Shown here one piece after another: positions 50,994 to 59,345 of a stretch of DNA of 64,000 nt. Each line of letters opens with the position of its first letter. The first letter of the stretch is position 1. Origin of the DNA: an uncultured Phascolarctobacterium sp. (GTDB taxonomy: Bacteria; Bacillota; Negativicutes; Acidaminococcales; Acidaminococcaceae); NCBI GenBank assembly GCA_900545535.1, contig UQZN01000002.1, positions 108,887 to 172,886 of the forward strand, written 5' to 3'. Below the pieces are notes generated by a model. The model did no database searches and was not told the DNA's origin. It was given only the letters and a program-made list of their open reading frames with translations. The position numbers and the translations under genes were made by a program.

Positions 50994-52945
50994 AACTCAT
51001 TCAGTCCTAACTTTTTTAAATAATTGTATGTTTCATCATAAAAAGCATTATGCCTAGTTTCATCATGCTCATCACCCTCTGGAACAAAAATTATTACCCC
51101 TTGACGAGCACGTGTCAGTAAAACACGATAAGTATTTTTTAAATATTGCTGATTCTCTACTTTATTAACTCTTTGCCACCCAGCACCAATAAACTTAAAA
51201 TATTCAAAATGATCCTCTACAAATCTCAAATCAGCATCCCAAGCAACAATACTCCAATCTACTTCTAGCCCTTGAATATCAAATTCTGTTGCTACCTCTT
51301 CTAAGGCATATGACGACCGCACATCATACTTGTCATCTAAAAACCAATGCTTAGCATCTATTTTGCTTTGTACCCAAATTCCACAGCTACGTAACCTTTT
51401 GGCCCCAGAACTAGCTATTAAACCATACCGCTCTGTACCTTTTGCCCTACTCCGTACCCATTCTTTAGCTTTTTGCAAATTTCTCGTTAAAAAAATAGGA
51501 TAATTTTTACTTGTTTCAGTATAAAGCCTTTGAGCACATCTACTGTCAGCGTCCAACAATGCTTTAACAAAACCTGCTACTTTCTCAGAACGAAAAGAAC
51601 GTAATGAAACTGCTAAATGTAAAGTAGTAACAATATGATGATTTAATGTTGACAGTCTCTCTATTAATGGTTTATTTTGCACATATTCGCTGTCAGTAAT
51701 TTTATCAGACACATAAATTTCCCATTGGGGAAACTTTGTGGCTAACGCATCAAACCACTCAGACAAACCAGCTTCACCAGTATTAATTTCTTGCCCTCCA
51801 CCAACAAGGCAAATAATAACAGCCCAATCTTTATGCCTATCCATAACGTCAATTAAAAATTCTGGCTCAGACATGGTAAAATCAGCTACACCCTTTTTAC
51901 GTTTCATAAATTCCGACAATTTTTCTTGTGTCCAAGCTCGCTGCGCTTCGTCAAAAATAACAACTTTTTCGTTAGGAGGCTCTTGCGTTATTAGCTCAGC
52001 ATCACGGAAATGATGAATCATTTGAATAAAAGGTAATACCTTTTTGGTAGCCTCTTGCTTAGAAATATTCTTTCTAGAACTTTCATCACGGATTAAGGCT
52101 TCACGCAAAACATCTACTAATGGTTTATTTCCAGAAAGAAATACTGCATGTTCTTCCTCTGCAAAATTATGGCGTTCATTAGCAATATTTAGCCCTGCTA
52201 AAGTTTTTCCAGCTCCTGGAACTCCAGTTATAAAACAAATAGCTTTAGAGTGCTTTTGTTTACTCTCTTCGATAATTTTATTAATAGCTTCAGCTGTCTG
52301 TTGTAAATTGACAGCCTTTGCATCATTACGCGCAATATCTTTAACACTATGATTACGATATAGTGCCTGTGCCGCTTCTATAATAGTTGGCGTTGGCATA
52401 TATACAGACTCTATCCACTCACCCGCATCTAATTCTTTTTCGTCATACTGCTGTAAAACAGCATTAATTACTGTTGCTAGATTGCTTTTGTTGCAATATA
52501 GCACATTAAGAATACCCGGCCTTAACTCTTGCAAATCATTACTTCTTTCCAGTGCTTCAGTAGCAACTAAAATTGGTACAAGAATTCTATTATGACTTGC
52601 TTTATGAAAATTCTTTAAATCTAAAACATAATCTGTCACTTGGTCAATCGCAGATCGGGAATAATTTTTTTCACCCACCTTAAATTCTAATGAAAATACC
52701 AATCCAGATTTTAAATATACTACGTCAATTCGTTCGCCAATTCGTGGTATGGTATATTCAAAAATTATATGGCCTGTTTCAAAAACTTCTAACTGTTTTT
52801 TGAGAATCCTAATTTCTGCTAACCAAGCATTACGTTGTAAATCTTCTAATGCATATTCATTATTGCGAGTTAAAATACCTAATATTAAATTTTCATCACG
52901 CTGCAAAAAATCTTGTAAAGAACTTTCATAATAAGCTCGTTGCAT
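50990..52945 (-). CDS. DUF2075 protein: nuclease-like domain plus P-loop helicase-type ATPase
   Basis: 651 residues. The N-terminal 150 carry ERIDVVYLKSGLVFSLEFKV, with D and ExK as in PD-(D/E)xK nucleases. Walker A AICFITGVPGAGKTLAGLNI, Walker B KVVIFDEAQRAWTQ and a late arginine motif TYRVLLTRARQGVIIFVP belong to the DUF2075 (SLFN/UvrD-like) ATPase. Such proteins cluster with restriction and other antiphage genes; the mechanism is not established to my knowledge. AT-rich composition and position beside McrBC support a defence role (inference). Coupled to the NUDIX gene. Confidence 0.85.
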   Translation of the reverse strand: MQRAYYESSLQDFLQRDENLILGILTRNNEYALEDLQRNAWLAEIRILKKQLEVFETGHIIFEYTIPRIGERIDVVYLKSGLVFSLEFKVGEKNYSRSAIDQVTDYVLDLKNFHKASHNRILVPILVATEALERSNDLQELRPGILNVLYCNKSNLATVINAVLQQYDEKELDAGEWIESVYMPTPTIIEAAQALYRNHSVKDIARNDAKAVNLQQTAEAINKIIEESKQKHSKAICFITGVPGAGKTLAGLNIANERHNFAEEEHAVFLSGNKPLVDVLREALIRDESSRKNISKQEATKKVLPFIQMIHHFRDAELITQEPPNEKVVIFDEAQRAWTQEKLSEFMKRKKGVADFTMSEPEFLIDVMDRHKDWAVIICLVGGGQEINTGEAGLSEWFDALATKFPQWEIYVSDKITDSEYVQNKPLIERLSTLNHHIVTTLHLAVSLRSFRSEKVAGFVKALLDADSRCAQRLYTETSKNYPIFLTRNLQKAKEWVRSRAKGTERYGLIASSGAKRLRSCGIWVQSKIDAKHWFLDDKYDVRSSYALEEVATEFDIQGLEVDWSIVAWDADLRFVEDHFEYFKFIGAGWQRVNKVENQQYLKNTYRVLLTRARQGVIIFVPEGDEHDETRHNAFYDETYNYLKKLGLNEL

Positions 52946-53009
52946 AACTCTTACTCCGATCCTTAGCTTTATATCAGCATTGTATCACAAAATAAGGGCT
53001 GACAGCATA

Positions 53010-53039
53010 AAAAATACTCCGTCATGACGGAGTATTTTT
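53010..53039. terminator. Terminator after the LuxR/MalT-like gene
   Basis: AAAAATACTCCGTCATGACGG... forms a near-perfect palindrome (53010-53039) with T runs on both sides. Confidence 0.8.
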
Positions 53040-53093
53040 GTTATCGCTCTTACTTTTAACCGCTTCCTGCCAAACGCGACTGCGCGCCAAAGA

Positions 53094-55583
53094 TTACAGA
53101 TCGGCGTTCAATGCCATGACCAGTTCCAGACGCGTATCCACGCCCAGCTTGCGGTAGATCCCCTGCAGGGCTTTCTTGACCGTGATCTCGGCAATAAACA
53201 TTTCCGCTGCGATCTCCGCATTGGTTTTGCCCTGCACAACAAAATTCGCGATCTCAGCTTCACGGACAGTCAAAGTTTTGCCGCCCACAGTATAGGAAGC
53301 ATTATATTTGATATTTTTCAGGTTTTCCTGATACAGCCCGCCCAATTCCATGATCCGGCCCAACAATTCCGCATCTGCCGCCGTTTCCCGGACGGCTTTT
53401 TGCAGCAGCGGTTCCAGGACGTCAAAATTTTCCACAAAGGGCATCACGATCCCGTCTGCCGCCGCCAGTGCCAGCGCCCGCCGTAATTCGCCGTCAGCCT
53501 CGGCCTCGTTGCCCAGCCCAGCCTGTGCCGCCGCGCTGTAAACCGCCGTATAAAGGCTCAGCAAAAAGCTCTGGAAGCTCTGCGCCGCTGTTTCAAACTC
53601 GCGCAGCTGCCCCAGCAGCAGTAAATATTCCTTCTGCACCAGCAAATAACGTCCATAAACGATATATAAACAGCCCCAGGCTGAATACAGCAGCCCAGAT
53701 TTTTGAAAATCACCCTGCTGCAGCCACGGCACTATTGCCTTGCCCTTATCCACCAGCTGCAGGTCGATCCAGGTCCGGCAGGCTTCGATCGTTTTCCGGT
53801 ATAAATGCTCCTGCACTGCGGCCGTCAGATTGTCCAGCCGCTTACTGGTCTCACGGATACTTTTTTTATTGCCCAACGCTATATTGCTGCGCATCGCGAT
53901 GAACTCTGCGCACAATTCCACGCTGATCTGCTCATTACGGCGCGAAACATTCAACGCCTCCGCCGCTAAAATGACTGCCTTTTCCCACTGGCCTCTCTGG
54001 AAATGCGCCTCGGCTGCCAGCACATATTCAGCGCCGGCGCCATGATTTTGCACCAATCGGTAATAATCTGCCATCGCCTTTGGAAAAATAGCCAGCGTTT
54101 TTTGCAGCGTGCCCGCCTGACGATAAAACATGAATAAAATAGAATTGGCGCCGCCGCCCCAAATCGTCTGCGGTGAGAAGAAACGGACCGGCTGCCTGAT
54201 GAGCCTGGCCGCCTTTTTAAAATGCCGCGCCATAGCCTCTACATCATTATACCTGGTCTGCCCCAGCAAAAACTCCAGTTCCCCCAGGCACTGCTCACGC
54301 TCCTCTTGGTCCGCAAGCAGGGCGATATGTCTTTGCAGCTCTTTGATCTCCATCTCCAGCAGCAGCTTTTCACCGCTCAAAAACAGCCACAGGCCGTAGA
54401 TCAGGCCTGCCTTGATATGCTTTTGCCTGATAGTTTCAGGGGCTTCCGCAAAATAAGCCATGATCTTGTTTTTATAGGTATTTTCAAAACTGCAGCCACG
54501 GTCATTTTCGAATACCGTCAGCATCCTGTCGTAATCGCCCGCCGTATGGTAATAGCAGAACGCCTTCAGGAAGTCATTCTGCAGCTCATACCATTGGCCG
54601 CTGCGGCTGTACAGCCGGCTGCGTTTTTCCGGATCTAATTCTTCACTCAAACGCCGCAGATAATCCTGCAAAGCGCTGTGGATATGATAATGGCCGCCCG
54701 TCAGTTCATAACTGATGAAGCCATGCCGCGCCGCCAGATGTTCCAGCAGGGCCTGAGCTGCGTCATTTTCAGTTATATAAGCCGCCTGGCGGCCGCTGAA
54801 ATCTTCGTTTAAAACGGCCAGTTCTGTCAAAAGTGTTTTTTCCGCCTCACTGCAGGGAGCATAAGCCACGTCACGCACCAGCCGCAGCAGCGCTTCGCCC
54901 GGCTCCTGCCGCAAGCCGCTCTGATATTGGCGCAGATACAGGTACAGGGCGCTGATCCAGCCTTCCGTTGCCGCCAGCAAATGCTCTGCTTCCCCGCGTT
55001 CCAGCACGATCCCGTTTTTACGGTAATATACAATAATATCATTCAAGCCAAAAGCAAAATCCTCACGCTGTAAATACAGACATTCACCTTTCAGCACCAG
55101 GTCTTCCAGACTGAAAGCCGGCTGCTGCCGCGTCAGGATCACAAAATGCCAGTTCGGCAGTTCAGCCTCAGCCAAAGCCAGCAGCAGCTGGTCACAGGCA
55201 GCGCTTTGCAGCAGCTGATAGTTGTTCCAGACAAAAACCACTTTTTTTTGCAGGCGGGCCGACTGCAGCACTTCAATGATCCGCTGGCGGGTCGCCGCGT
55301 TCCGTGGCAGCTGCTGCCAGGTCAGGGGCGAGGTATCGACACCGGCCGCCTGCAGCGAGCGGACGAAGCAGCGCCAGAACACCGTTTCAGCCTCAGCCTG
55401 GCAATTGTCCCAGAACATATCCACAGACAGTGACAGCAGTGTTTTTTTTACAGCAGTCGTTTTGCCGTAGCCAAAAGGCGCGACAGCCACCGTCAGCGGC
55501 ACAGCCAAAAGCTGTTTCAGCCGTTCTGCCAGCGACGGCTTCAGATATATTTTTTTAGGAAAAGCTTCGTTTTTCTTCGGCAT
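53094..55583 (-). CDS. MalT-like (LAL) LuxR family transcriptional regulator
   Basis: 829 residues. The N-terminal STAND ATPase has P-loop VAVAPFGYGKTTAVKKTLL and the sensor region WHFVILTRQQPAFSLEDLVL. The middle is helical and TPR-like. The C-terminal LuxR helix-turn-helix reads LTVREAEIANFVVQGKTNAE then IAAEMFIAEITVKKALQGIY. Large ATPases of this type activate operons when a sugar or other small ligand is bound. No obvious target adjoins. Start ATG 55583, site AAGAGGTAGAGCG. Confidence 0.9.
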   Translation of the reverse strand: MPKKNEAFPKKIYLKPSLAERLKQLLAVPLTVAVAPFGYGKTTAVKKTLLSLSVDMFWDNCQAEAETVFWRCFVRSLQAAGVDTSPLTWQQLPRNAATRQRIIEVLQSARLQKKVVFVWNNYQLLQSAACDQLLLALAEAELPNWHFVILTRQQPAFSLEDLVLKGECLYLQREDFAFGLNDIIVYYRKNGIVLERGEAEHLLAATEGWISALYLYLRQYQSGLRQEPGEALLRLVRDVAYAPCSEAEKTLLTELAVLNEDFSGRQAAYITENDAAQALLEHLAARHGFISYELTGGHYHIHSALQDYLRRLSEELDPEKRSRLYSRSGQWYELQNDFLKAFCYYHTAGDYDRMLTVFENDRGCSFENTYKNKIMAYFAEAPETIRQKHIKAGLIYGLWLFLSGEKLLLEMEIKELQRHIALLADQEEREQCLGELEFLLGQTRYNDVEAMARHFKKAARLIRQPVRFFSPQTIWGGGANSILFMFYRQAGTLQKTLAIFPKAMADYYRLVQNHGAGAEYVLAAEAHFQRGQWEKAVILAAEALNVSRRNEQISVELCAEFIAMRSNIALGNKKSIRETSKRLDNLTAAVQEHLYRKTIEACRTWIDLQLVDKGKAIVPWLQQGDFQKSGLLYSAWGCLYIVYGRYLLVQKEYLLLLGQLREFETAAQSFQSFLLSLYTAVYSAAAQAGLGNEAEADGELRRALALAAADGIVMPFVENFDVLEPLLQKAVRETAADAELLGRIMELGGLYQENLKNIKYNASYTVGGKTLTVREAEIANFVVQGKTNAEIAAEMFIAEITVKKALQGIYRKLGVDTRLELVMALNADL

Positions 55584-55843
55584 CGCTCTACCTCTTTTGA
55601 TACTGTTTTATTTGTTGCCATAATTATTTATTATAATTATATTGTACCGTAAAACCTGCTTTAAATACAGGCTTTTTAACATTCAGGACTATCTTTTTTA
55701 AAAAATCTGCCCATATTTTCAACTATTTATATAAAAATTTCTTTGTATCAAAACAAAACTTTTTCATTTTCCAACGGTAAATCCGCTCTGGCGCTTCTCA
55801 AAACAGCCCCCAAAACCACTGCAAAAATATTTTTAATAAAAGC

Positions 55844-55872
55844 TTGACTTTCCGTTATCCCCATGTTACTAT
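55844..55872 (+). promoter_or_regulatory. Promoter of the cold-shock gene
   Basis: TTGACT (55844-55849), 17-bp spacer, TACTAT (55867-55872). Confidence 0.6.
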
Positions 55873-55902
55873 ATATGAGTAGTCCGAATATACAAATTGT
55901 AC

Positions 55903-55962
55903 TCGCATATTTTTGTAAGTCATTTGCTATTGAATGAGTTACAAAAATATGCGACTTTTTTT
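55903..55962 (+). ncRNA. Large leader hairpin with T7 in the cold-shock gene 5' UTR
   Basis: A 16-bp perfect stem, TCGCATATTTTTGTAA/TTACAAAAATATGCGA, around a 20-base loop and followed by T7. It would act as an intrinsic terminator or a temperature-dependent RNA structure about 40 bp before the ORF. Alternatively the transcript 55880-55962 is a small RNA. Confidence 0.6.
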
Positions 55963-56001
55963 ATACTTTTGGATATAATAATTTTTTAGGAGGTACTCGT
56001 T

Positions 56002-56214
56002 ATGATGAACGGTACTGTAAAATGGTTTAACTCTGATAAAGGCTTTGGTTTTATTACTCCTGCTGACGGCAGCGAAGATGTATTTGTACATTTTTCCGCT
56101 ATCGTAAGCGACGGCTTCAAAACTTTGGAAGAAGGTCAGCCTGTGACTTTTGATACCGAAGCTGATCCGAAAAACAGCCGCAGAATGCGCGCTGCTAACG
56201 TAAAAGTAGCTTAA
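56002..56214 (+). CDS. Cold-shock protein, CspA family
   Basis: 70 residues. RNP1 KGFGFITP and RNP2 VFVHFSAI make the single-stranded nucleic acid binding surface of the five-strand OB fold. It melts RNA secondary structures as a chaperone. Two adjacent ATG codons (56002, 56005) lie behind AGGAGG; the second gives the usual MNGTVKWFN start. A long leader with a terminator-like hairpin precedes it. Confidence 0.95.
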   Translation: MMNGTVKWFNSDKGFGFITPADGSEDVFVHFSAIVSDGFKTLEEGQPVTFDTEADPKNSRRMRAANVKVA

Positions 56215-56226
56215 TTAAACCTGCAG

Positions 56227-56258
56227 ACACCTGCTCTTTCAAGAGCAGGTGTTTTTTT
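56227..56258 (+). terminator. Terminator of the cold-shock gene
   Basis: ACACCTGCTCTT/AAGAGCAGGTGT with T7. Confidence 0.9.
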
Positions 56259-56301
56259 ATTATACCGCCGTCGCTGCAGCTGCTGAAAACACAGGCGCTT
56301 A

Positions 56302-56310
56302 TGATATAAT
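56302..56310 (+). promoter_or_regulatory. Extended -10 element of the TtcA-like gene
   Basis: TGATATAAT (TGn plus TATAAT, -10 at 56305-56310), about 37 bp before the start codon; no clear -35. Confidence 0.5.
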
Positions 56311-56346
56311 GGTATCATCTTATACTAGCATTGAAGGAGAATGACC

Positions 56347-57138
56347 ATGAGCCGTACACCCTTTGTACCAGCTGATCTTTTAAGTAAATTATGGCGGGCC
56401 GTGATCGAATTTGATATGCTGCAGGCCGGCGACAAGATCCTCATCGGCCTTTCCGGCGGCAAGGACAGTATGTTTCTGACGGCAGCGCTTGCTGAAATCC
56501 AAAAATATGCCCCCGTGCCCTTCGAGCTGGCCTGTTATACCGTCGACGCCATGTTCTCGCCGTCCTTTCCCAAAGCAGAGCTGGAAGCCTTCTGCGCCCG
56601 CTACGGTCTCAAGCATTACAGCGAGAAGGTCGACGTCAATTCAGCCTGGCAGAACAAAGGCAGCACGCCCTGCTTTACCTGTGCTTATTTCCGCCGTGCC
56701 GCCACCAACCGCACCGCTTTGGAGCTTGGCTTTAACAAAGTGGCTCTGGCCCATCACCATGACGACGCTGTGGAGACCTTTTTGATGAACGTGCTCACCT
56801 CCGGGCAGCTGCGTACCTTTTTACCGGTCACACCGCTGTCAAAGACCGGCCTGACCGTACTGCGGCCGCTGCTGTATTACCGCGAAAGCGAGATCATTGC
56901 AAACGTCAGCCAGCTTGAGCTGCAGCCACTGCGCAATCCCTGTCCTTACGACGGCCATACCAAGCGTCAGGACATCAAAGAACATATCCGCGAGCTGGAA
57001 AGCCTCAGTCCCGAGGTCTACGACCATCTGGCCGCCGCCATGCGCAGCGCCCCCAATCAGGAGCTGTGGCCGGCCCAGCTGAACCAGAAACAGCTGGCCG
57101 ATAAATTCCATAACTTTTGGCGGCAGAAAAGTAATTAA
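56347..57138 (+). CDS. TtcA-family tRNA thiolation-type ATPase
   Basis: 263 residues. PP-loop KILIGLSGGKDSMFLTAAL and the CFTC pair of cysteines in GSTPCFTCAYFRRAA fit the TtcA/TilS-like family, where the cysteines bind a 4Fe-4S cluster used for sulfur insertion at cytidine 32 of tRNA. VALAHHHDDAVETFLMN is the family's second motif. A third cysteine is in LRNPCPYDGHTKRQDIKEHI. Start at ATG 56347 (AAGGAGA site); an ATG two codons upstream is too close to it. Exact tRNA target inferred only from the family. Confidence 0.8.
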   Translation: MSRTPFVPADLLSKLWRAVIEFDMLQAGDKILIGLSGGKDSMFLTAALAEIQKYAPVPFELACYTVDAMFSPSFPKAELEAFCARYGLKHYSEKVDVNSAWQNKGSTPCFTCAYFRRAATNRTALELGFNKVALAHHHDDAVETFLMNVLTSGQLRTFLPVTPLSKTGLTVLRPLLYYRESEIIANVSQLELQPLRNPCPYDGHTKRQDIKEHIRELESLSPEVYDHLAAAMRSAPNQELWPAQLNQKQLADKFHNFWRQKSN

Positions 57139-57222
57139 AATAATCTGCCCTGTTATGCTGTCTGTGTTATGATTACTATAGTAACAGGTAATTATTTGAT
57201 GTTATATAAAGGAGGGTTCCTT

Positions 57223-57594
57223 ATGGATTTTCAGGAAATGTTTTTCACTTTTGACGGCCGCCTGAACCGCAGGCCCTATATTCTGCGCTTTTTGCTGCGG
57301 AATGCCATCATCTGGTGTCTGGGCCTTATCATCGCCGCTTTTTTCACGCCCGGCGGCACCATGTTCGAGATTCTGGCTTTTGCCCTGACCTTTATCGCCG
57401 CGCTCAGCTGCCTGTCGTTATATGTCAGACGGCTGCACGATCTTGATCACGGCCCGCTGATGGTACTGCTGGCCTTTATTCCGCTGATCAGCTTTTTCTT
57501 CGCGATCTACCTGATGTTTTTCCGCGGCACGATCGGACCCAACAGCTACGGTCCCGACCCGCTGTCCGATGGACGCGGGATCGACGCCTGGTAA
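57223..57594 (+). CDS. DUF805 membrane protein
   Basis: 123 residues. Starts MDFQEMFFTFDGRLNRRPYI, with the DUF805 signature F-x-G-R-x-x-R-x-x-Y/F, followed by three to four membrane segments and LYVRRLHDLDHGPLMVLLAF. The C-terminus GTIGPNSYGPDPL is conserved in the family. Function unknown. The site AAAGGAGGGTTCC marks the start; the frame is open further upstream. Confidence 0.9.
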   Translation: MDFQEMFFTFDGRLNRRPYILRFLLRNAIIWCLGLIIAAFFTPGGTMFEILAFALTFIAALSCLSLYVRRLHDLDHGPLMVLLAFIPLISFFFAIYLMFFRGTIGPNSYGPDPLSDGRGIDAW

Positions 57595-57602
57595 ATATAA
57601 AC

Positions 57603-57645
57603 AAAAAACCTCACTGCAGCCCGATGCTGCCAGTGAGGTTTTTTC
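57603..57645 (+). terminator. Terminator of the DUF805 gene
   Basis: AAAACCTCACTG.. with CAGTGAGGTTTTTT, internal GCAGC/GCTGC stem. Confidence 0.85.
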
Positions 57646-57704
57646 TTGAGCCGCCCATTTTAGGCTCTTGCCTGCGGCGATGGCCTAAACCTAAATAAGC
57701 ATAT

Positions 57705-57730
57705 AAAAAAGACGCAGCCCAAGCTGCGTC
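57705..57730 (-). terminator. Terminator of the YvrJ/DUF2922/DUF1659/amidase genes
   Basis: GACGCAGC/GCTGCGTC hairpin with T6 on the minus strand. Confidence 0.8.
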
Positions 57731-57742
57731 TTTCGTCTTTTT

Positions 57743-57898
57743 TTAAGCTGTCTTACCGGCCGCGATACTGCGGGTCAGGCTGTTGATACTGTCCGTCAGC
57801 CTGTCAAGTCTGCTTTCCATGCGCACCAGCAGATACCACGACAAGACCATGGGGAACCCATAGTTAGCGACCTGCTGCAGCAGCGTTTCCGCGTCCAT
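57743..57898 (-). CDS. YvrJ family small membrane protein
   Basis: 51 residues: MDAETLLQQVANYGFPMVLS, then WYLLVRMESRLDRLTDSINS. One hydrophobic segment followed by an amphipathic helix is the YvrJ pattern; the ANYGFPMVLSWYLLVR core is diagnostic. Function unknown. It starts one base after the DUF2922 stop. Last gene of the small cluster. Confidence 0.8.
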   Translation of the reverse strand: MDAETLLQQVANYGFPMVLSWYLLVRMESRLDRLTDSINSLTRSIAAGKTA

Positions 57899-57899
57899 C

Positions 57900-58112
57900 T
57901 TATGCTAAAACGCTGACGTCCGTAGTGCGCACACGGGCTTCAACAGCTTCGGTCAGGCCGATGCCGTCCGCTGCAAAAATATCGGCAGCGATAACTGTCT
58001 GCATGGCAGTTCTGGCTTCGGCGGCAGTAACGTCGTCACGGGGATCGGTAACACTGAAGACCTTCTTACTGCCGTCAGCTTTTTTAAATACCAATTGTAA
58101 AACTTTTTCCAT
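57900..58112 (-). CDS. DUF2922 family protein
   Basis: 70 residues. MEKVLQLVFKKADGSKKVFS, then DPRDDVTAAEARTAMQTVIA and a beta end ARVRTTDVSVLA, fits DUF2922. Small proteins of this type appear next to DUF1659 and YvrJ in many Firmicutes; function unknown. Start 58112, site AAAGGAG; the longest frame begins three codons upstream. Confidence 0.85.
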   Translation of the reverse strand: MEKVLQLVFKKADGSKKVFSVTDPRDDVTAAEARTAMQTVIAADIFAADGIGLTEAVEARVRTTDVSVLA

Positions 58113-58188
58113 CAAATCCATCTCCTTTCAGCGGGCAGCAACTGCCTGCTTTTTTGCTTCCTTCATTTACCTGAAAAAACAGCCGCTT

Positions 58189-58410
58189 TTACTGAGCCAG
58201 TTCGGCTTTTTCAGTCACGACCACGCCCAGCAGCTCGTGGCCGATCAGGCCTCCCAGCGCTGCTGCCGCCTGCATGATCGCAGCCGGCTCTGCTTCCGGA
58301 CGGACGCCGGCATAATTATGGCCTTTGGTTTTGGCCGCACCCTGGCTGTTGACGCCGTCCTCGACGTTCAAGGTCAGGGTCTGTTTGGTAACAGTTTTAG
58401 TGATTGCCAT
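58189..58410 (-). CDS. DUF1659 family protein
   Basis: 73 residues. AITKTVTKQTLTLNVEDGVN, then an acidic/alanine helix (AAIMQAAAALGGLIGHELLG) and the end VVVTEKAELAQ. Matches the two-strand plus helix of DUF1659. Function unknown. Start 58410 behind AAAGGAGGTGAAAG, close to the stop of the amidase upstream. Confidence 0.8.
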   Translation of the reverse strand: MAITKTVTKQTLTLNVEDGVNSQGAAKTKGHNYAGVRPEAEPAAIMQAAAALGGLIGHELLGVVVTEKAELAQ

Positions 58411-58415
58411 TACTT

Positions 58416-58985
58416 TCACCTCCTTTGCCTCAAAATCTCGCTGCGATACCATAAGGCTTTGCTGCGGATAACATACCCGCCCGGTTTTAAAGCACTCTCC
58501 AGCGGCAGGTCGGGCAGATACCACAGATCCCAGCGCAGCTGCGGATCGCCGCTGTGCGGTCCGTAGCCGTCAAACAAGGCCGCTTCGCAATGCGTCGTCA
58601 CTGTCAGGACGTTGATCTCCAGTCCCAGACAGGCCGTCAATACCGCGACCGCCTGCGCCAGAGCCTCTATCTGCATCACCGTCGGCGGCTCGCTGCCAAA
58701 ATCAGTATCCCAGCCGCTGCCGGCCTGCGCGTCTGCAGCGCAGCACAGCGCAATGCCAATACTGCCCGTGTTGCGGCGCCAGGTATGCTCCTTCAGTTCC
58801 GTCAATGTTGTGCAAGTAAGATACATCTCACCGCCGGGGCCGATGTTCAGGTGATAATCGTCATAAACATCCTCGTAATGGCCTGCCGTCCAGTGCAGAT
58901 ACAGCCTGTTGACCCGGCCCTTAGCCTGCAGGGCCAAAGCCGCCAGCTCACGGTTCGTAACAGTTTGCGGATCGACATCGATCAT
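58416..58985 (-). CDS. N-acetylmuramoyl-L-alanine amidase-like (PGRP/Amidase_2) protein
   Basis: 189 residues. The zinc-ligand histidine in LYLHWTAGHYEDVYDDYHL, the central GSIGIALCCAADAQAGSGWD, and the second ligand VTTHCEAALFDGYGPHSGDP with RWDLWYLPD fit the Amidase_2 fold that cuts muramyl-L-alanine bonds. No signal peptide, as with phage-type lysins. First gene of a cluster with DUF1659, DUF2922 and YvrJ, so it probably works with them at the cell wall (inference). Confidence 0.8.
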   Translation of the reverse strand: MIDVDPQTVTNRELAALALQAKGRVNRLYLHWTAGHYEDVYDDYHLNIGPGGEMYLTCTTLTELKEHTWRRNTGSIGIALCCAADAQAGSGWDTDFGSEPPTVMQIEALAQAVAVLTACLGLEINVLTVTTHCEAALFDGYGPHSGDPQLRWDLWYLPDLPLESALKPGGYVIRSKALWYRSEILRQRR

Positions 58986-59170
58986 TGTCTCACGACCTTT
59001 CAGCCCTGTAGTCGCCGCCGCAGTAAAAAAACGGAACTGCCTGCAAAACAGCCGCCGCTGTTCCGCTTTTCAGCAGCACTGCTGACTACAGGTGTGACGA
59101 TTCTTTTCTTGCTCTCTCTTTTTCTTGTTTTTCTCTCTCCTTCTTTTCTGGCGCTCTTAAAAACCTCCTT
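58986..59170 (-). other. Leader region of the amidase cluster with nested hairpins and a purine-rich tract
   Basis: Minus strand. An outer stem CCTGTAGTC/GACTACAGG encloses a terminator-like hairpin (CGGAAC/GTTCCG then T7, 59025-59065). Upstream lies a 60-base purine-rich run (59100-59165). The layout is compatible with attenuation; no known riboswitch was recognised. Confidence 0.4.
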
Positions 59171-59345
59171 TTACCAAAGGTTTATGTTTTAATTTACCTA
59201 TATTTTATTTATAATACTTTTAATTACCCCTGTTTTGATAAGATTTGTTTTCTCAAAGTTAATAATATATAATAAAGACAGTTGATAACGTACTTTTGCA
59301 AACAACAGAAATCACTACACTTCAACCCGGAAAGCTGGCCTTTTG

